64,000 nucleotides of DNA from Dyadobacter crusticola DSM 16708 (GTDB taxonomy: Bacteria > Bacteroidota > Bacteroidia > Cytophagales > Spirosomataceae). Location: assembly GCF_000701505.1 (NCBI RefSeq), contig NZ_KL370787.1, positions 48,432 to 112,431 on the forward strand, read 5' to 3'. The translations under genes were made by a program, and so were the position numbers. The notes under the pieces are model-generated. The model did not search any database and was not told the DNA's origin. It saw only the letters and a list, made by a program, of their open reading frames with translations. Below, one piece after another: positions 54,741-63,968 of the stretch; position 1 is the stretch's first letter; every line of letters starts with the position of its first letter.

Positions 54741-54822
54741 AAAAATGTAAAAATTGTTATATAACGTATATCGTGAGCAAAATACTAATGCAATCTATTG
54801 TATTTATCTAAGTAATGCCAAC

Positions 54823-54834
54823 GCAACCGGTTGC
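54823..54834. promoter_or_regulatory. 12-base palindrome in the ugd / acyl-CoA dehydrogenase gap
   Basis: GCAACCGGTTGC is a perfect palindrome with central CG, resembling LacI-family operators. It lies 83 bases before the ugd start and 117 before the dehydrogenase start. No LacI-type gene is in the window. Confidence 0.35.
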
Positions 54835-54950
54835 AAAAGTAAATTTTTTAAATGAATGTTCACCGCCCCCTTACCGATTTGTTCGTTAGTGGTTAGTGAT
54901 TTGAGGCAAATCTCATTATCATTGATAAACACAAGTTAAAAACAACACCT

Positions 54951-56117
54951 ATGGACACACCTAATTTGGCAAGAACGCAGTCTGAAAGAGACGAAATCAG
55001 TAGTTTGATACAGGAAACCGTGCGGGATTTCGCCGCAATGCACATAAAACCACATATAAGGACCTGGGATGAGCAGCAGCATTTCCCCAGGGAATTGCTG
55101 CAAGAACTAGGTGAACTGGGCTTAATGGGAATGTTGGTACCCGAGGAATATGGCGGATCCGGGCTGGGTTACCAGGAATATGTAACTGCTATCATAGCAC
55201 TCTCCAAAGTCGATCCCTCTGTTGGATTATCGATGGCAGCACACAATTCGCTTTGTACAAATCACATATTGATGTTCGGCAACGAATCCCAGAAATCAGC
55301 CTATTTACCGAAGCTTGCTACTGGTGAATTCGTGGGAGCGTGGGGCCTGACTGAGCCAAACACCGGTTCTGACGCAGGTAATATGCGCACAACGGCAGTG
55401 AGAAGAGGAGACGGCTGGGTACTGAACGGTTCCAAAAATTTTATCACAAATGGCAAAACTGGCGATGTGGCAGTTGTGATCACCCGGACAGGCGAGCCTG
55501 GCGACAAACATGGCGCAACCGCATTCATTATAGAGCAGGGAACCCCGGGTTTCTCGGCCGGGCGAAAAGAAGATAAGCTGGGAATGCGTGCGTCTGAAAC
55601 GGTTGAACTGATATTCGAAGACTGCCACATTCCTGATTCGCAGCGACTGGGCGAAGTCGGCGACGGCTTCGTACAATCTTTGAAAATACTGGATGGCGGA
55701 AGGATTTCCATTGCTGCTCTCTCGGTGGGTACCGCATTGGGTGCATACGAAGCCGCACTTGCCTATTCCAAGGAGCGCAGACAGTTTGGAAAAGCGATCT
55801 GTGATTTTCAGGCGATCTCATTCAAGCTGGCAGATATGTACACCGATATACAAGCCTCTACGTTACTGACATTCCATGCAGGCGCATTGAAAGATGCAGG
55901 TGAGAAAGTGACACTGGCCAGCTCGGTAGCCAAATACCACGCATCGGAAACGGCGGTCAGGGTTGCTAATGAAGCTGTTCAGATTTTTGGCGGTTACGGG
56001 TATGTCAAAGATTACCCCGTCGAAAAATTCTATCGCGACAGCAAGCTTTGTACCATTGGAGAGGGCACAAGCGAGATCCAGAAAGTGGTAATTTCAAAGG
56101 AAATATTAAAAGATTAA
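54951..56117 (+). CDS. Acyl-CoA dehydrogenase
   Basis: The 388-residue flavoenzyme introduces the alpha-beta double bond in acyl-CoA. It has LGLMGMLVPEEYGGSGLGYQEYV (residues 56-78), GAWGLTEPNTGSDAGNMRTTA, GSKNFITNG, RQFGKAICDFQAISFKLADM and FGGYGYVKDYPVEKFYRDSKLCTIGEGTSEIQ. Glu371 in the last motif is the likely base. The chain-length preference is not clear. Confidence 0.93.
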   Translation: MDTPNLARTQSERDEISSLIQETVRDFAAMHIKPHIRTWDEQQHFPRELLQELGELGLMGMLVPEEYGGSGLGYQEYVTAIIALSKVDPSVGLSMAAHNSLCTNHILMFGNESQKSAYLPKLATGEFVGAWGLTEPNTGSDAGNMRTTAVRRGDGWVLNGSKNFITNGKTGDVAVVITRTGEPGDKHGATAFIIEQGTPGFSAGRKEDKLGMRASETVELIFEDCHIPDSQRLGEVGDGFVQSLKILDGGRISIAALSVGTALGAYEAALAYSKERRQFGKAICDFQAISFKLADMYTDIQASTLLTFHAGALKDAGEKVTLASSVAKYHASETAVRVANEAVQIFGGYGYVKDYPVEKFYRDSKLCTIGEGTSEIQKVVISKEILKD

Positions 56118-56238
56118 TATTCTTGTCGCCACCTATCCTTCTATTGAACCGGCAGGCAAGTTTCTACCGCATTGGTCAAAGAAGCGTTGCAACGCTATTG
56201 CGTAATGGCTATTTTCGCAAGAAACCTAATTAAATATT

Positions 56239-57156
56239 ATGACGACTTCACTGATAGTATTGCTGGTGCTTGTAGTATTCACGATCCTGATGACCGTGAA
56301 AGTAGTTCCGCAACAAACTGCTTATATACTCGAACGATTAGGCAAGTTCTATGCAGTACTACAACCGGGAATTAACTTCATCATCCCCTTTTTCGACCGG
56401 ATCGCATATAAATACACATTGAAGGAAACCGCCATTGATATTCCCGAACAGATCTGTATCACCCGCGACAACGTGCAGGTGCGTATGGACGGTGTGATAT
56501 TTATCCAGGTTATAGATCCTAAAAAAGCGGCTTACGGAATCGCAGATCACGCTTTCGCAGTTATTCAGCTGGCGCAGACTACCATGCGTAGTGAAATAGG
56601 CAAGCTGGACCTGGATAAAACATTTGAAGAACGTATGACAATCAACCGGGCAGTTGTGGAATCCATTGATGAAGCTGCCATCGGTTGGGGTGTAAAGGTT
56701 TTAAGATATGAAATCAAGAATATCACCCCTCCGCAGAGTGTTTTGAATGCTATGGAAAAACAAATGCAGGCTGAACGTGAACGCCGGGCCGTGATTTTAC
56801 AGTCAGATGGTGAAAAGCAGGCAGCTATTAATGTGGCAGAAGGTCAGAAACAAAAAGTGGTATTAGAATCAGAAGGTTTGAGATTACGACAAATAAATGA
56901 AGCGGAAGGTGAAGCTGCCGCACTTCGGTCGGTAGCAGAGGCTACCGCTGAGAGTATCAAGCTCGTGGCGCAGGCCATTAATACAGAAGGAGGCCTGGAA
57001 GCAGTTCAGTTGAAAGTTGCTGATAATTACGTTGAACAGTTTGGTAAGCTTGCCAAAGCGGGCAATACACTTATTCTGCCGGCAAACCTGGCCGACGTTA
57101 GTTCGCTGATTGCGACCGCACTGACTGTTGTTAAATCATCGGAACCGAAAAAATAG
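56239..57156 (+). CDS. SPFH/Band 7 membrane protein (QmcA-like)
   Basis: The 305-residue protein has one N-terminal membrane helix (residues 4-19), then the SPFH domain: VPQQTAYILERLGKFYAVLQPGINFIIPFFDRIAYKYTLKE, MDGVIFIQVIDPKKAAYGI, TMRSEIGKLDLDKTFEERMTINRAV and a long coiled coil, VLNAMEKQMQAERERRAVILQSDGEKQAAI. It organises membrane microdomains. It overlaps nothing but sits 1 base before the NfeD gene, its usual partner. Confidence 0.93.
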   Translation: MTTSLIVLLVLVVFTILMTVKVVPQQTAYILERLGKFYAVLQPGINFIIPFFDRIAYKYTLKETAIDIPEQICITRDNVQVRMDGVIFIQVIDPKKAAYGIADHAFAVIQLAQTTMRSEIGKLDLDKTFEERMTINRAVVESIDEAAIGWGVKVLRYEIKNITPPQSVLNAMEKQMQAERERRAVILQSDGEKQAAINVAEGQKQKVVLESEGLRLRQINEAEGEAAALRSVAEATAESIKLVAQAINTEGGLEAVQLKVADNYVEQFGKLAKAGNTLILPANLADVSSLIATALTVVKSSEPKK

Positions 57157-57157
57157 T

Positions 57158-57592
57158 ATGGACTTGTCGCTGCCGCAAATATGGCTTATCGTCGGACTAA
57201 TCATGCTTCTCGCGGAACTGGTAAGTATCTTGCTGGTATTCGTATTTTTTGCGATCGGAGCGTTATTAACTTCTTTACTTACGCTGGTGGGGGTACTACC
57301 CACCACTGAAAGCCAGATCCTGGCATTTTCTGCAATTTCCCTTCTTTCTCTGCTAGTACTGCGCAAGCACGCAAGAAGATTACTCGATCGTACCAGTGAT
57401 TCGGGCTACACGGAATTCGTTGGGGAAACAGCAATGGTAATTAAAGATATTCCAAACAATGGAGAAGGCAAGATCTACTACCGCGGGGCAGAATGGAAAG
57501 CACTTGCCAACAACCACAGTTCCATCCCCGCCGGAAGTAAGGTAGTCATTAAAAAAACCGAGGGAATTGTGCTGATTGTGGAGGAAAGTTAG
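57158..57592 (+). CDS. NfeD-like membrane protein
   Basis: The 144-residue protein has two to three hydrophobic helices (residues 6-70) and a C-terminal OB-like domain, GETAMVIKDIPNNGEGKIYYRGAEWKALANNHSSIPAGSKVVIKKTEGIVLIVEE. It is the YbbK-type NfeD partner of QmcA-like SPFH proteins. The ATG 57158 is preferred over the frame start at 57128, as it lies 1 base after the upstream stop. It may tune the SPFH assembly. Confidence 0.88.
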   Translation: MDLSLPQIWLIVGLIMLLAELVSILLVFVFFAIGALLTSLLTLVGVLPTTESQILAFSAISLLSLLVLRKHARRLLDRTSDSGYTEFVGETAMVIKDIPNNGEGKIYYRGAEWKALANNHSSIPAGSKVVIKKTEGIVLIVEES

Positions 57593-57597
57593 GTGGC

Positions 57598-57670
57598 TGT
57601 CGGCTATCGGCTCTCAGCTGTCGGCTTTATCAAAAGTAAAAAAGCCGATAACCGATGGCCGAAAGCCGAA
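57598..57670. repeat. Imperfect 31-position hairpin with GCTGTCGGCT direct repeats
   Basis: Left arm (57598-57628) and right arm (57641-57670) pair over most of their length, with a loop of about 12 bases. The unit GCTGTCGGCT occurs at 57596-57606 and again at 57617-57626. It lies between convergent genes and could terminate both. It also looks like a dispersed repeat. Confidence 0.6.
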
Positions 57671-57677
57671 GTACATT

Positions 57678-59327
57678 TTACTTCTTCAACGCCTCCTCCA
57701 CTGCATTCCCAACATTTCCGCTTCCTGGCAGAATATGGAGCAATGCGGCAATGGTCGGTGCAATGTCGGATACGTGAGTTCTTCTCAATGTTTCGCCTTT
57801 GTTGATTCCCCATCCAAAGAGTACAAAAGGCACCTGGGTATCATAGTTGTACGGTGTTCCGTGGGAGGTACCAGTAGCAGTTCCGTAAAACCATCCCGGC
57901 TGTGCCAGAACCTGAATATCTCCGCTCCTTTTTGCATTGATATTGTTCTTATACAATTCGATTTGATAGGTATTCAAAGGAGCTTTGCCAATGTCGGTCA
58001 GATCAACTATATCGGCGATGCCCGGTACTGTCAATGCGGCTTCTCTAACCACCTTCGAAACATCTGATACTGTAATTTTTTTCTTCTTCAACAAGTCGTG
58101 ATCGAGATATAGCTGGTTATTATCAGTGCTGATCACAAACTTACCTTCCCCAAACCCTTCTTTCAATGCATCCGTGATTGTTTTGGTAAGCAGCTTACGA
58201 TCAACCAGGCCCGAAGGCAATTTGTGTTCCGCAGCAAAGCCAGGTACATCTACAACGCCGTGATCGGCTGTGAGGAAAACAGTGTACTGGCCTTTTCCAA
58301 CCCAGCTATCCAGAAAACTAAACAGATCAGCAAATTCGCGGTCGAGGCGGAGGAAATCATCCTGCTGCTCCATAGAATTAGGCCCTACCCTGTGCCCGAT
58401 TTTATCTGGTGAGGAAAAGCTGATCGCCAGGAAGTCTGTATCAGCGCCCTTTCCCAGCTTCTCTCCCTTGATTGCCTCTATGGCCATCTCCTTCGTAATG
58501 GTATTACCCCAGGGCGTATCTGTCACCACGCCAAATGCATCGCCTGCCAAGCCAGCCAGTTCATAGGGAAACACCGGCTTCTGAGCGCCCGGCAATTTCC
58601 CCTCCCAGATTACATCATCCGGTGAGCTTTGCGTATAGCTATCAGCCGATAACAACAATTCCCAACCTTTTTTCAGGTATTCAGAAGGCATTTTCTTCGC
58701 ATTATAATCTTTTACCCATTGCGGCAGATCCTCCATGTAAAAGCTACTGGTAACCCAGTTCCCTGTTTTGGAATCAAACCAGTAAGCTGCATTCGCAGTG
58801 TGTCCGGCGGGCAAAATAGAGCCGCGGTCTTTGATAGCGATACCGATCGTTTTCGAACGGAAATTGGTCGCAATCCGGAGCTGGTCTGTAACTGTGCTCG
58901 TGAGCAGGTTTCTGGGTGACATTTTTCCAACGCTGCCTGTTGTGCTGCCGACTGTTTTCACAGTGCTGTCTTCTACACAATAAACCTCCTGCTTTTTGAT
59001 CGGATCAAACCATTCATTTCCAACAATCCCGTTGATAGCAGGCACCGAACCTGTGTAAACCGAAGCGTGACCGGCAGCCGTCACTGTTAGTGCATAAGGA
59101 TAATGATTATTCCGGCAGTTAAAACCCTCATTCATCATCCGCTTAAAACCACCTTCTGAATATTGATCGTAATACCGGTAGAGGTAATCGTAACGCATTT
59201 GGTCAACCACAATACCTACAACCAATTTGGGACGGGCAAGTGTTGCCGGCTTTATTGCGGCACTTTTCTTGGGAGTCTGGGCATTTGCACCGAGTGCAAC
59301 CAACAGGCAGAGAACTATTTTTTTCAC
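57678..59327 (-). CDS. PafA-like alkaline phosphatase (copy 1)
   Basis: The 549-residue exported enzyme has a signal peptide ending near ANAQ (residue 17). It belongs to the alkaline phosphatase superfamily: VVGIVVDQMRYDYLYRYYDQYSEGGF (residues 34-59), TVTAAGHASVYTG with the nucleophile Thr, AIKDRGSILPAGHTANAAYWFD with the Lys and Arg pair of PafA, FLTADHGVVDVPGF and TSHGTPYNYDTQVPFVLFG. It probably frees phosphate from monoesters. The start codon is GTG at 59325-59327. The neighbour at 59388 is a near paralogue. Confidence 0.9.
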   Translation of the reverse strand: MKKIVLCLLVALGANAQTPKKSAAIKPATLARPKLVVGIVVDQMRYDYLYRYYDQYSEGGFKRMMNEGFNCRNNHYPYALTVTAAGHASVYTGSVPAINGIVGNEWFDPIKKQEVYCVEDSTVKTVGSTTGSVGKMSPRNLLTSTVTDQLRIATNFRSKTIGIAIKDRGSILPAGHTANAAYWFDSKTGNWVTSSFYMEDLPQWVKDYNAKKMPSEYLKKGWELLLSADSYTQSSPDDVIWEGKLPGAQKPVFPYELAGLAGDAFGVVTDTPWGNTITKEMAIEAIKGEKLGKGADTDFLAISFSSPDKIGHRVGPNSMEQQDDFLRLDREFADLFSFLDSWVGKGQYTVFLTADHGVVDVPGFAAEHKLPSGLVDRKLLTKTITDALKEGFGEGKFVISTDNNQLYLDHDLLKKKKITVSDVSKVVREAALTVPGIADIVDLTDIGKAPLNTYQIELYKNNINAKRSGDIQVLAQPGWFYGTATGTSHGTPYNYDTQVPFVLFGWGINKGETLRRTHVSDIAPTIAALLHILPGSGNVGNAVEEALKK

Positions 59328-59387
59328 ACTGTAAGGATTTAGATTAAACTATCGTATTACTGAATTTCAACGTTCCGCCGCCTCATT

Positions 59388-61058
59388 TTACTTTTTCAAA
59401 GCCTCTTCCACCGGATTTCCAACATTTCCGCTTGGCGGTAAAATGTGCAGCAATGCGGAGATAGTAGGCGCAATGTCTGCAATGGTGGTGCGCCTCAGCG
59501 TTTCACCCTTATTTACACCCCAGCCATAAAGCAGGAATGGAACGTGGGTATCATAATTATAAGGTGTTCCGTGGTCGGTGCCGGTGCCGAAGCCGGAAGC
59601 AAACCAGCCTGGTTGCAGGATCAGCTGCAAGTCGCCGCTGCGTTTTGCATTAATATTGTTTTTGTATAATTCAAGCTGGTAAGTATTGAGAGGCGCTTTC
59701 CCGATTTCCCTGAGATTGATGATATCCGCGATCCCGTCGGTAGACAAAACCGTGTTCCGCAGGAGCTGGTAGGCTTCTTCCACCGTGACTTTCTTTTCCT
59801 TCAAAACAGCCTTGTTGAAATAGATCTGGTAGTTTTCCAGTGCAGCTATATAGTCAGCCTCTCCGTACGCTTCGTTCAATGCCTTCACAATGGTGCGGGT
59901 TAGTGCGGTTGGGCTCATTAGTCCGGCTGGTAATTTATGCTCCTGCCAAAAGCCGGGCACATCCATTGCGCCGTGATCTGCGGTAAGAAAAACGGTATAA
60001 TTACCTTTCCCTGTCCAGGTATCGAGAAAATTGAAAAGCTCGGCAAACTCCATATCCAGTTTCAGATAGTTATCTTCCTGTTCCACAGAGTTGGGACCAA
60101 ACATGTGACCAATGCGGTCGGGTGATGAAAAGCTCACGGCCAGAAAATCAGTATCTGCGCCTTTCCCCAGATTCTCGCCTTTGATAGCAGCGATCGCCAT
60201 TTCTTTCGTCAAAGTATTTCCCCAGGGAGAAGTAGTAACCGGACCAAATGCATCGCCGGCATTCCCGACAAGCTCGTGCGGGAAAGTGGTTTTATTGTTG
60301 GATGTGATCAAACCTTCCCACTTCTCATCATCTCTGGTACTCTGGGTATATTGATCAACTGGAAAAAGCGCTGACCAACCTTTTCCGGCGTACTCTGCTG
60401 GCTTTTTCAGACTGTTGTAATCGGTAACCCATTGCGGTAATGCGGGCATATAGTAGGTACTTGTCACAAAATTGCCCGTTTTCGAATCAAACCAGTAAGC
60501 ACCGGTAGCAGCGTGGCCGGCCGGCAAAATGGAAGCGCGGTCTTTAATAGCCACTCCTATCATTTTCGAACGGAAGTTGGTAGCAATGCGGAGCTGATCG
60601 GTTACAGTACTCACCAGCAAATTGCGCGGTGACATTTTTCCTACGGTAACATTACTGCTTCCAACAGTAGCAACGGTATTATCATCGGTGCAATAAACAC
60701 CCTTCTGCATTGCATTGTCATACCATTCATTTCCTATAATCCCATTGATAGCCGGCATTGATCCGGTGTATACCGCAGAGTGCCCGGCCGCAGTTACCGT
60801 TAATGCATAATGATAATGGTTATTACGACAGTTGAAACCTTCGTTCATCAGCCTTTTCAGTCCGCCTTCCTTGTACTTGTCATAGTAACGGTACAGGTAA
60901 TCGTAGCGCATCTGGTCGACAACAATGCCAACAACCAGCTTAGGCCGGGCTAGTTTAGTGGGCTGCTGTACTGTTTTCGACTTCGTCTTGCTTTGTGCCA
61001 GAAGCGGGCTCATTCCTGCAAAAAAGCACACAAGAACAATGGCGTAAATTGATTTCAT
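59388..61058 (-). CDS. PafA-like alkaline phosphatase (copy 2)
   Basis: The 556-residue paralogue has a signal peptide (near SPLLAQ, residue 22) and the same motifs: VVGIVVDQMRYDYLYRYYDKYKEGG, TVTAAGHSAVYTG, AIKDRASILPAGHAATGAYWFD, FLTADHGAMDVPGF and GTDHGTPYNYDTHVPFLLYG. The pair are 60 bases apart and in the same direction, consistent with a tandem duplication. A -7 box is at 61099-61106. Different expression or substrate could keep both. Confidence 0.9.
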   Translation of the reverse strand: MKSIYAIVLVCFFAGMSPLLAQSKTKSKTVQQPTKLARPKLVVGIVVDQMRYDYLYRYYDKYKEGGLKRLMNEGFNCRNNHYHYALTVTAAGHSAVYTGSMPAINGIIGNEWYDNAMQKGVYCTDDNTVATVGSSNVTVGKMSPRNLLVSTVTDQLRIATNFRSKMIGVAIKDRASILPAGHAATGAYWFDSKTGNFVTSTYYMPALPQWVTDYNSLKKPAEYAGKGWSALFPVDQYTQSTRDDEKWEGLITSNNKTTFPHELVGNAGDAFGPVTTSPWGNTLTKEMAIAAIKGENLGKGADTDFLAVSFSSPDRIGHMFGPNSVEQEDNYLKLDMEFAELFNFLDTWTGKGNYTVFLTADHGAMDVPGFWQEHKLPAGLMSPTALTRTIVKALNEAYGEADYIAALENYQIYFNKAVLKEKKVTVEEAYQLLRNTVLSTDGIADIINLREIGKAPLNTYQLELYKNNINAKRSGDLQLILQPGWFASGFGTGTDHGTPYNYDTHVPFLLYGWGVNKGETLRRTTIADIAPTISALLHILPPSGNVGNPVEEALKK

Positions 61059-61098
61059 AAGAAGTGGGCTCGATACCGCTGGTTTATAGATAATGCCG

Positions 61099-61106
61099 CA
61101 AAGTTA
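61099..61106 (-). promoter_or_regulatory. -7 box of the phosphatase copy 2 gene
   Basis: On the minus strand this reads TAACTTTG, an exact TAnnTTTG, 41 bases before the ATG at 61058. A TTG at 19-21 bases upstream was not found. Confidence 0.45.
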
Positions 61107-61126
61107 AACATGTACACCTAGTAAAG

Positions 61127-61160
61127 CAGAAAACCGGCGCAATTTGCTGCCGGTTTTCTG
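61127..61160 (-). terminator. Terminator of the two-domain M16 gene
   Basis: CAGAAAACCGGC (61127-61138) pairs with GCCGGTTTTCTG (61149-61160), 12 base pairs and a 10-base loop. Confidence 0.7.
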
Positions 61161-61178
61161 TTCAACTTTCAGGTTACA

Positions 61179-63968
61179 TTATTTTTTCTCACTTCCGCCC
61201 AGTTTGCCTGGCGCACCTTGCGTCGGAGCGCCTTTTTTCGCTTTTTCAAAATCACCTGCCTTAATGATCACCAGTTTATTGTAATCAATGTGTTTATTAA
61301 ATGCAGTTTTGATCTGCTCGGGAGTCAGCGCCTCGATCTTCTTTTCAAAATCTGCATCCCACTGCATGGTCCGGTTCAGGTAAAGATTATTCGTAAGCGT
61401 GTTAGTCAGCGATGCATCCTGCGACCGTGCAACCTGGCGTGATTGCAGGTAACCCGATTTAGCAGCCTTCAATTCTTCTGCCGTAAACCCTTCTTTCAAC
61501 ACTTTTTCAATCTCCTCTTTAAACGCAGCTTCAAGCTTCTCGGCATTTTCGGGTGCATAAATGGCATAAGACATAAACGTACCGCTCTTGTCGAGCGAGC
61601 TGGCAGAAAACTGAGAGCCCACTCCGTAGCTCAGTCCATCTTTCTGGCGAATGCGGGTTGCAAGCCGGGAATTCAGGAAACCACCGCCAAGCATGTAATT
61701 ACCCATAATCAATGCGGGGTAATCGGGATCTGTATCCTGCAGCGGCATTCCCATTCCGGCTACAAACATCGCATTGGCCTTATCTGGCGTTTCAAGCGCC
61801 TTGTTTTCAGCTTTTACAGCCTGGTAAGGTGAAGCAATGCGCGTAAATGGCTTTGCGCTTTTCCAATTGCCGAATTCTGCATTGATAATCTTTTCAACCG
61901 CAGCTTTGTCAAAGTCGCCGACTACCGTTGCAGATGCATTGCTCGCTCCGTAGAAATCCTTGTGGAACTGTCTGATATCCTCGATTTTAGCAGCTTTCAC
62001 ATTCTCGATATCCTCGTCAAAAGTGCCGACGTAACGGATATCGCTCTTCGGATACGGATTTGTTATGCGGCGGTACTGGTTGAATGCAATCGCCTGCGGT
62101 TCGCTTTTCTGGGATTCAATTCCCGCAAGTTCTTCCTGTTTCAGTTTCTCAAACTCGCCTTCGTCGAATGCAGGTGTTTTTAAAACTTCTGCTACCAGCT
62201 TCAACACAGCGGGCAGGTTTTCTTTAGTTGTTTCAATATTCGCACCGGCCTGGTTATTTGCACCAAAGAAGCTTACCCGCGCTTTCAGCTTATCAAATTC
62301 GTCCTTGATCTGCTGGCGCGTTTTGGTTTTTGTTCCTTTATCAAGCATGGATCCCGTCAGATCCGAGATTGTCGCCTTGTTCATCAGGCTTTTTTCATCA
62401 CCATACCGGAGTGTGATCCTCGCTGCTACCACATTGCCGCGTGTTTTCTTCGGTAACAATGCAGTTTCAATCGTATTCGGCTTTTCGATTCGGGTTGTTC
62501 TCGACTCGATATTCATTGGAGAAGGATCAAATGCCTCTCCTTCCGCTACCACCGCTTCGCCTTTGTAATTCTTCACCAGATCTTCCACTTTCGGCGCTTC
62601 CGGGATTTCAGCACGCACCGGTTTTGCATCCGGCGTAAATGTACCCAGGGTTCGGTTGGATGGTTTGAAATAATATTGCGCTACCTTAAAAACATCGTCA
62701 GGTGTTACCTTACGGATATTGTCCCTGAACAGGAATGCGAGCCGCCAGTCACCGGTAGCGATCGATTCGCTGATGCTGAGCCCCACCCTTTCAGAATTAC
62801 GGAATTCCAGGTCCCAGTTTTTCAGGATCGTCGTTTTTGCACGCTCCACATCTTCGGCAGAAGGTTTGAGCAATGCAGTTGAGTCCAGCGTAGCTACAAA
62901 AGCCTGACGCGCTTCGTCCAGGGATTTCTCCTTCAACACTTCGGCACCGAACAACACAAAACCCGGATCATAAAGCTGGAAACTGAAACCAAATTCCGAA
63001 GAAGCTTTCTTGGTATCTACCAGGTTTTTATAAAGACGCCCGTTCGGCTCTGTGGTGAGCAGCTCGGTCAGCACTTCCATGGCAGGATAATCGGCATGCG
63101 AGCCTGGCATAATGTGGTACATCGCCATCAGCAACTGTACATCTCCGGTTCTTTTCAGCTCCACAAAGCGCTCTCCGTCCTGAGTAGGCTCAATAGTGTG
63201 GGATTTGGGCAATACACGTGCAGGTTTTGGGATTTTGCCAAAGTATTCGTTGACCATCGCCAGCGTTTTCGCCTCGTCAATTTTCCCTGCAACTGTTACC
63301 ACCGCATTGTCGGGCTGGTAATATTTTTTGTAAAAAGCCTGCAAATTTTCAATAGGTACTTTCTCAATATCCGATCGGTTTCCAATAGTTGACTTACCGT
63401 AATTGTGCCACAAATACCCGGAAGAAATCACGCGCTCCATTAACACTCTAAACGGACTGTTTTCTCCGGATTCAAATTCATTCCGCACGACGCTGAACTC
63501 GCTGTCGAGATCTTTTTTGGCGATAAAAGAATTGACCATTCTGTCAGATTCCAGATCAAGCGCCCATTTTAAATTTTCCTCACTCGCTGAAAACGTTTCA
63601 AAATAATTGGTTCTGTCGTACCAGGTGGTACCATTCGGGCGTGCACCGTGTTCGGTAAGCTCCTGCGGAATATTCGGATGCTTGGGTGAGCCTTTAAAAA
63701 CAAGGTGTTCGAGCAAATGCGCCATACCTGTTTCGCCATATCCCTCGTGGCGTGATCCCACGAGATAGGTAACATTCACGGTGATGGTCGGCTTGGAAGG
63801 ATCCGGGAACATCAATACTTTCAATCCGTTTTCGAGGTTATACTCTGTGATACCTTCAACGGAAGTCACCTTCGTAACGCCTTTCGGGAGGGTTTGCGCC
63901 AGCACCGGAGCCGACAGCATCGTAGCCAGCAGCAAGCCGACCACCTTTCTTTTAGAATTCATGACCAT
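61179..63968 (-). CDS. Two-domain M16 (pitrilysin-type) peptidase, exported
   Basis: The 929-residue protein has a signal peptide ending near PVLAQ (residue 25). The N-terminal half has HLLEH (His84, Glu87, His88) in GMAHLLEHLVFKG, and the VVRNEFESGE downstream third-ligand segment. The second half repeats the M16 fold without a zinc motif, with the YMLGGGFLNSRLATRIRQKDGLSYGVG segment. The size and two halves fit the pitrilysin or PqqL-type group of periplasmic peptidases. Two ATG codons (63968, 63962) are possible starts. It is the third M16 gene in the window. Confidence 0.93.
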   Translation of the reverse strand: MVMNSKRKVVGLLLATMLSAPVLAQTLPKGVTKVTSVEGITEYNLENGLKVLMFPDPSKPTITVNVTYLVGSRHEGYGETGMAHLLEHLVFKGSPKHPNIPQELTEHGARPNGTTWYDRTNYFETFSASEENLKWALDLESDRMVNSFIAKKDLDSEFSVVRNEFESGENSPFRVLMERVISSGYLWHNYGKSTIGNRSDIEKVPIENLQAFYKKYYQPDNAVVTVAGKIDEAKTLAMVNEYFGKIPKPARVLPKSHTIEPTQDGERFVELKRTGDVQLLMAMYHIMPGSHADYPAMEVLTELLTTEPNGRLYKNLVDTKKASSEFGFSFQLYDPGFVLFGAEVLKEKSLDEARQAFVATLDSTALLKPSAEDVERAKTTILKNWDLEFRNSERVGLSISESIATGDWRLAFLFRDNIRKVTPDDVFKVAQYYFKPSNRTLGTFTPDAKPVRAEIPEAPKVEDLVKNYKGEAVVAEGEAFDPSPMNIESRTTRIEKPNTIETALLPKKTRGNVVAARITLRYGDEKSLMNKATISDLTGSMLDKGTKTKTRQQIKDEFDKLKARVSFFGANNQAGANIETTKENLPAVLKLVAEVLKTPAFDEGEFEKLKQEELAGIESQKSEPQAIAFNQYRRITNPYPKSDIRYVGTFDEDIENVKAAKIEDIRQFHKDFYGASNASATVVGDFDKAAVEKIINAEFGNWKSAKPFTRIASPYQAVKAENKALETPDKANAMFVAGMGMPLQDTDPDYPALIMGNYMLGGGFLNSRLATRIRQKDGLSYGVGSQFSASSLDKSGTFMSYAIYAPENAEKLEAAFKEEIEKVLKEGFTAEELKAAKSGYLQSRQVARSQDASLTNTLTNNLYLNRTMQWDADFEKKIEALTPEQIKTAFNKHIDYNKLVIIKAGDFEKAKKGAPTQGAPGKLGGSEKK

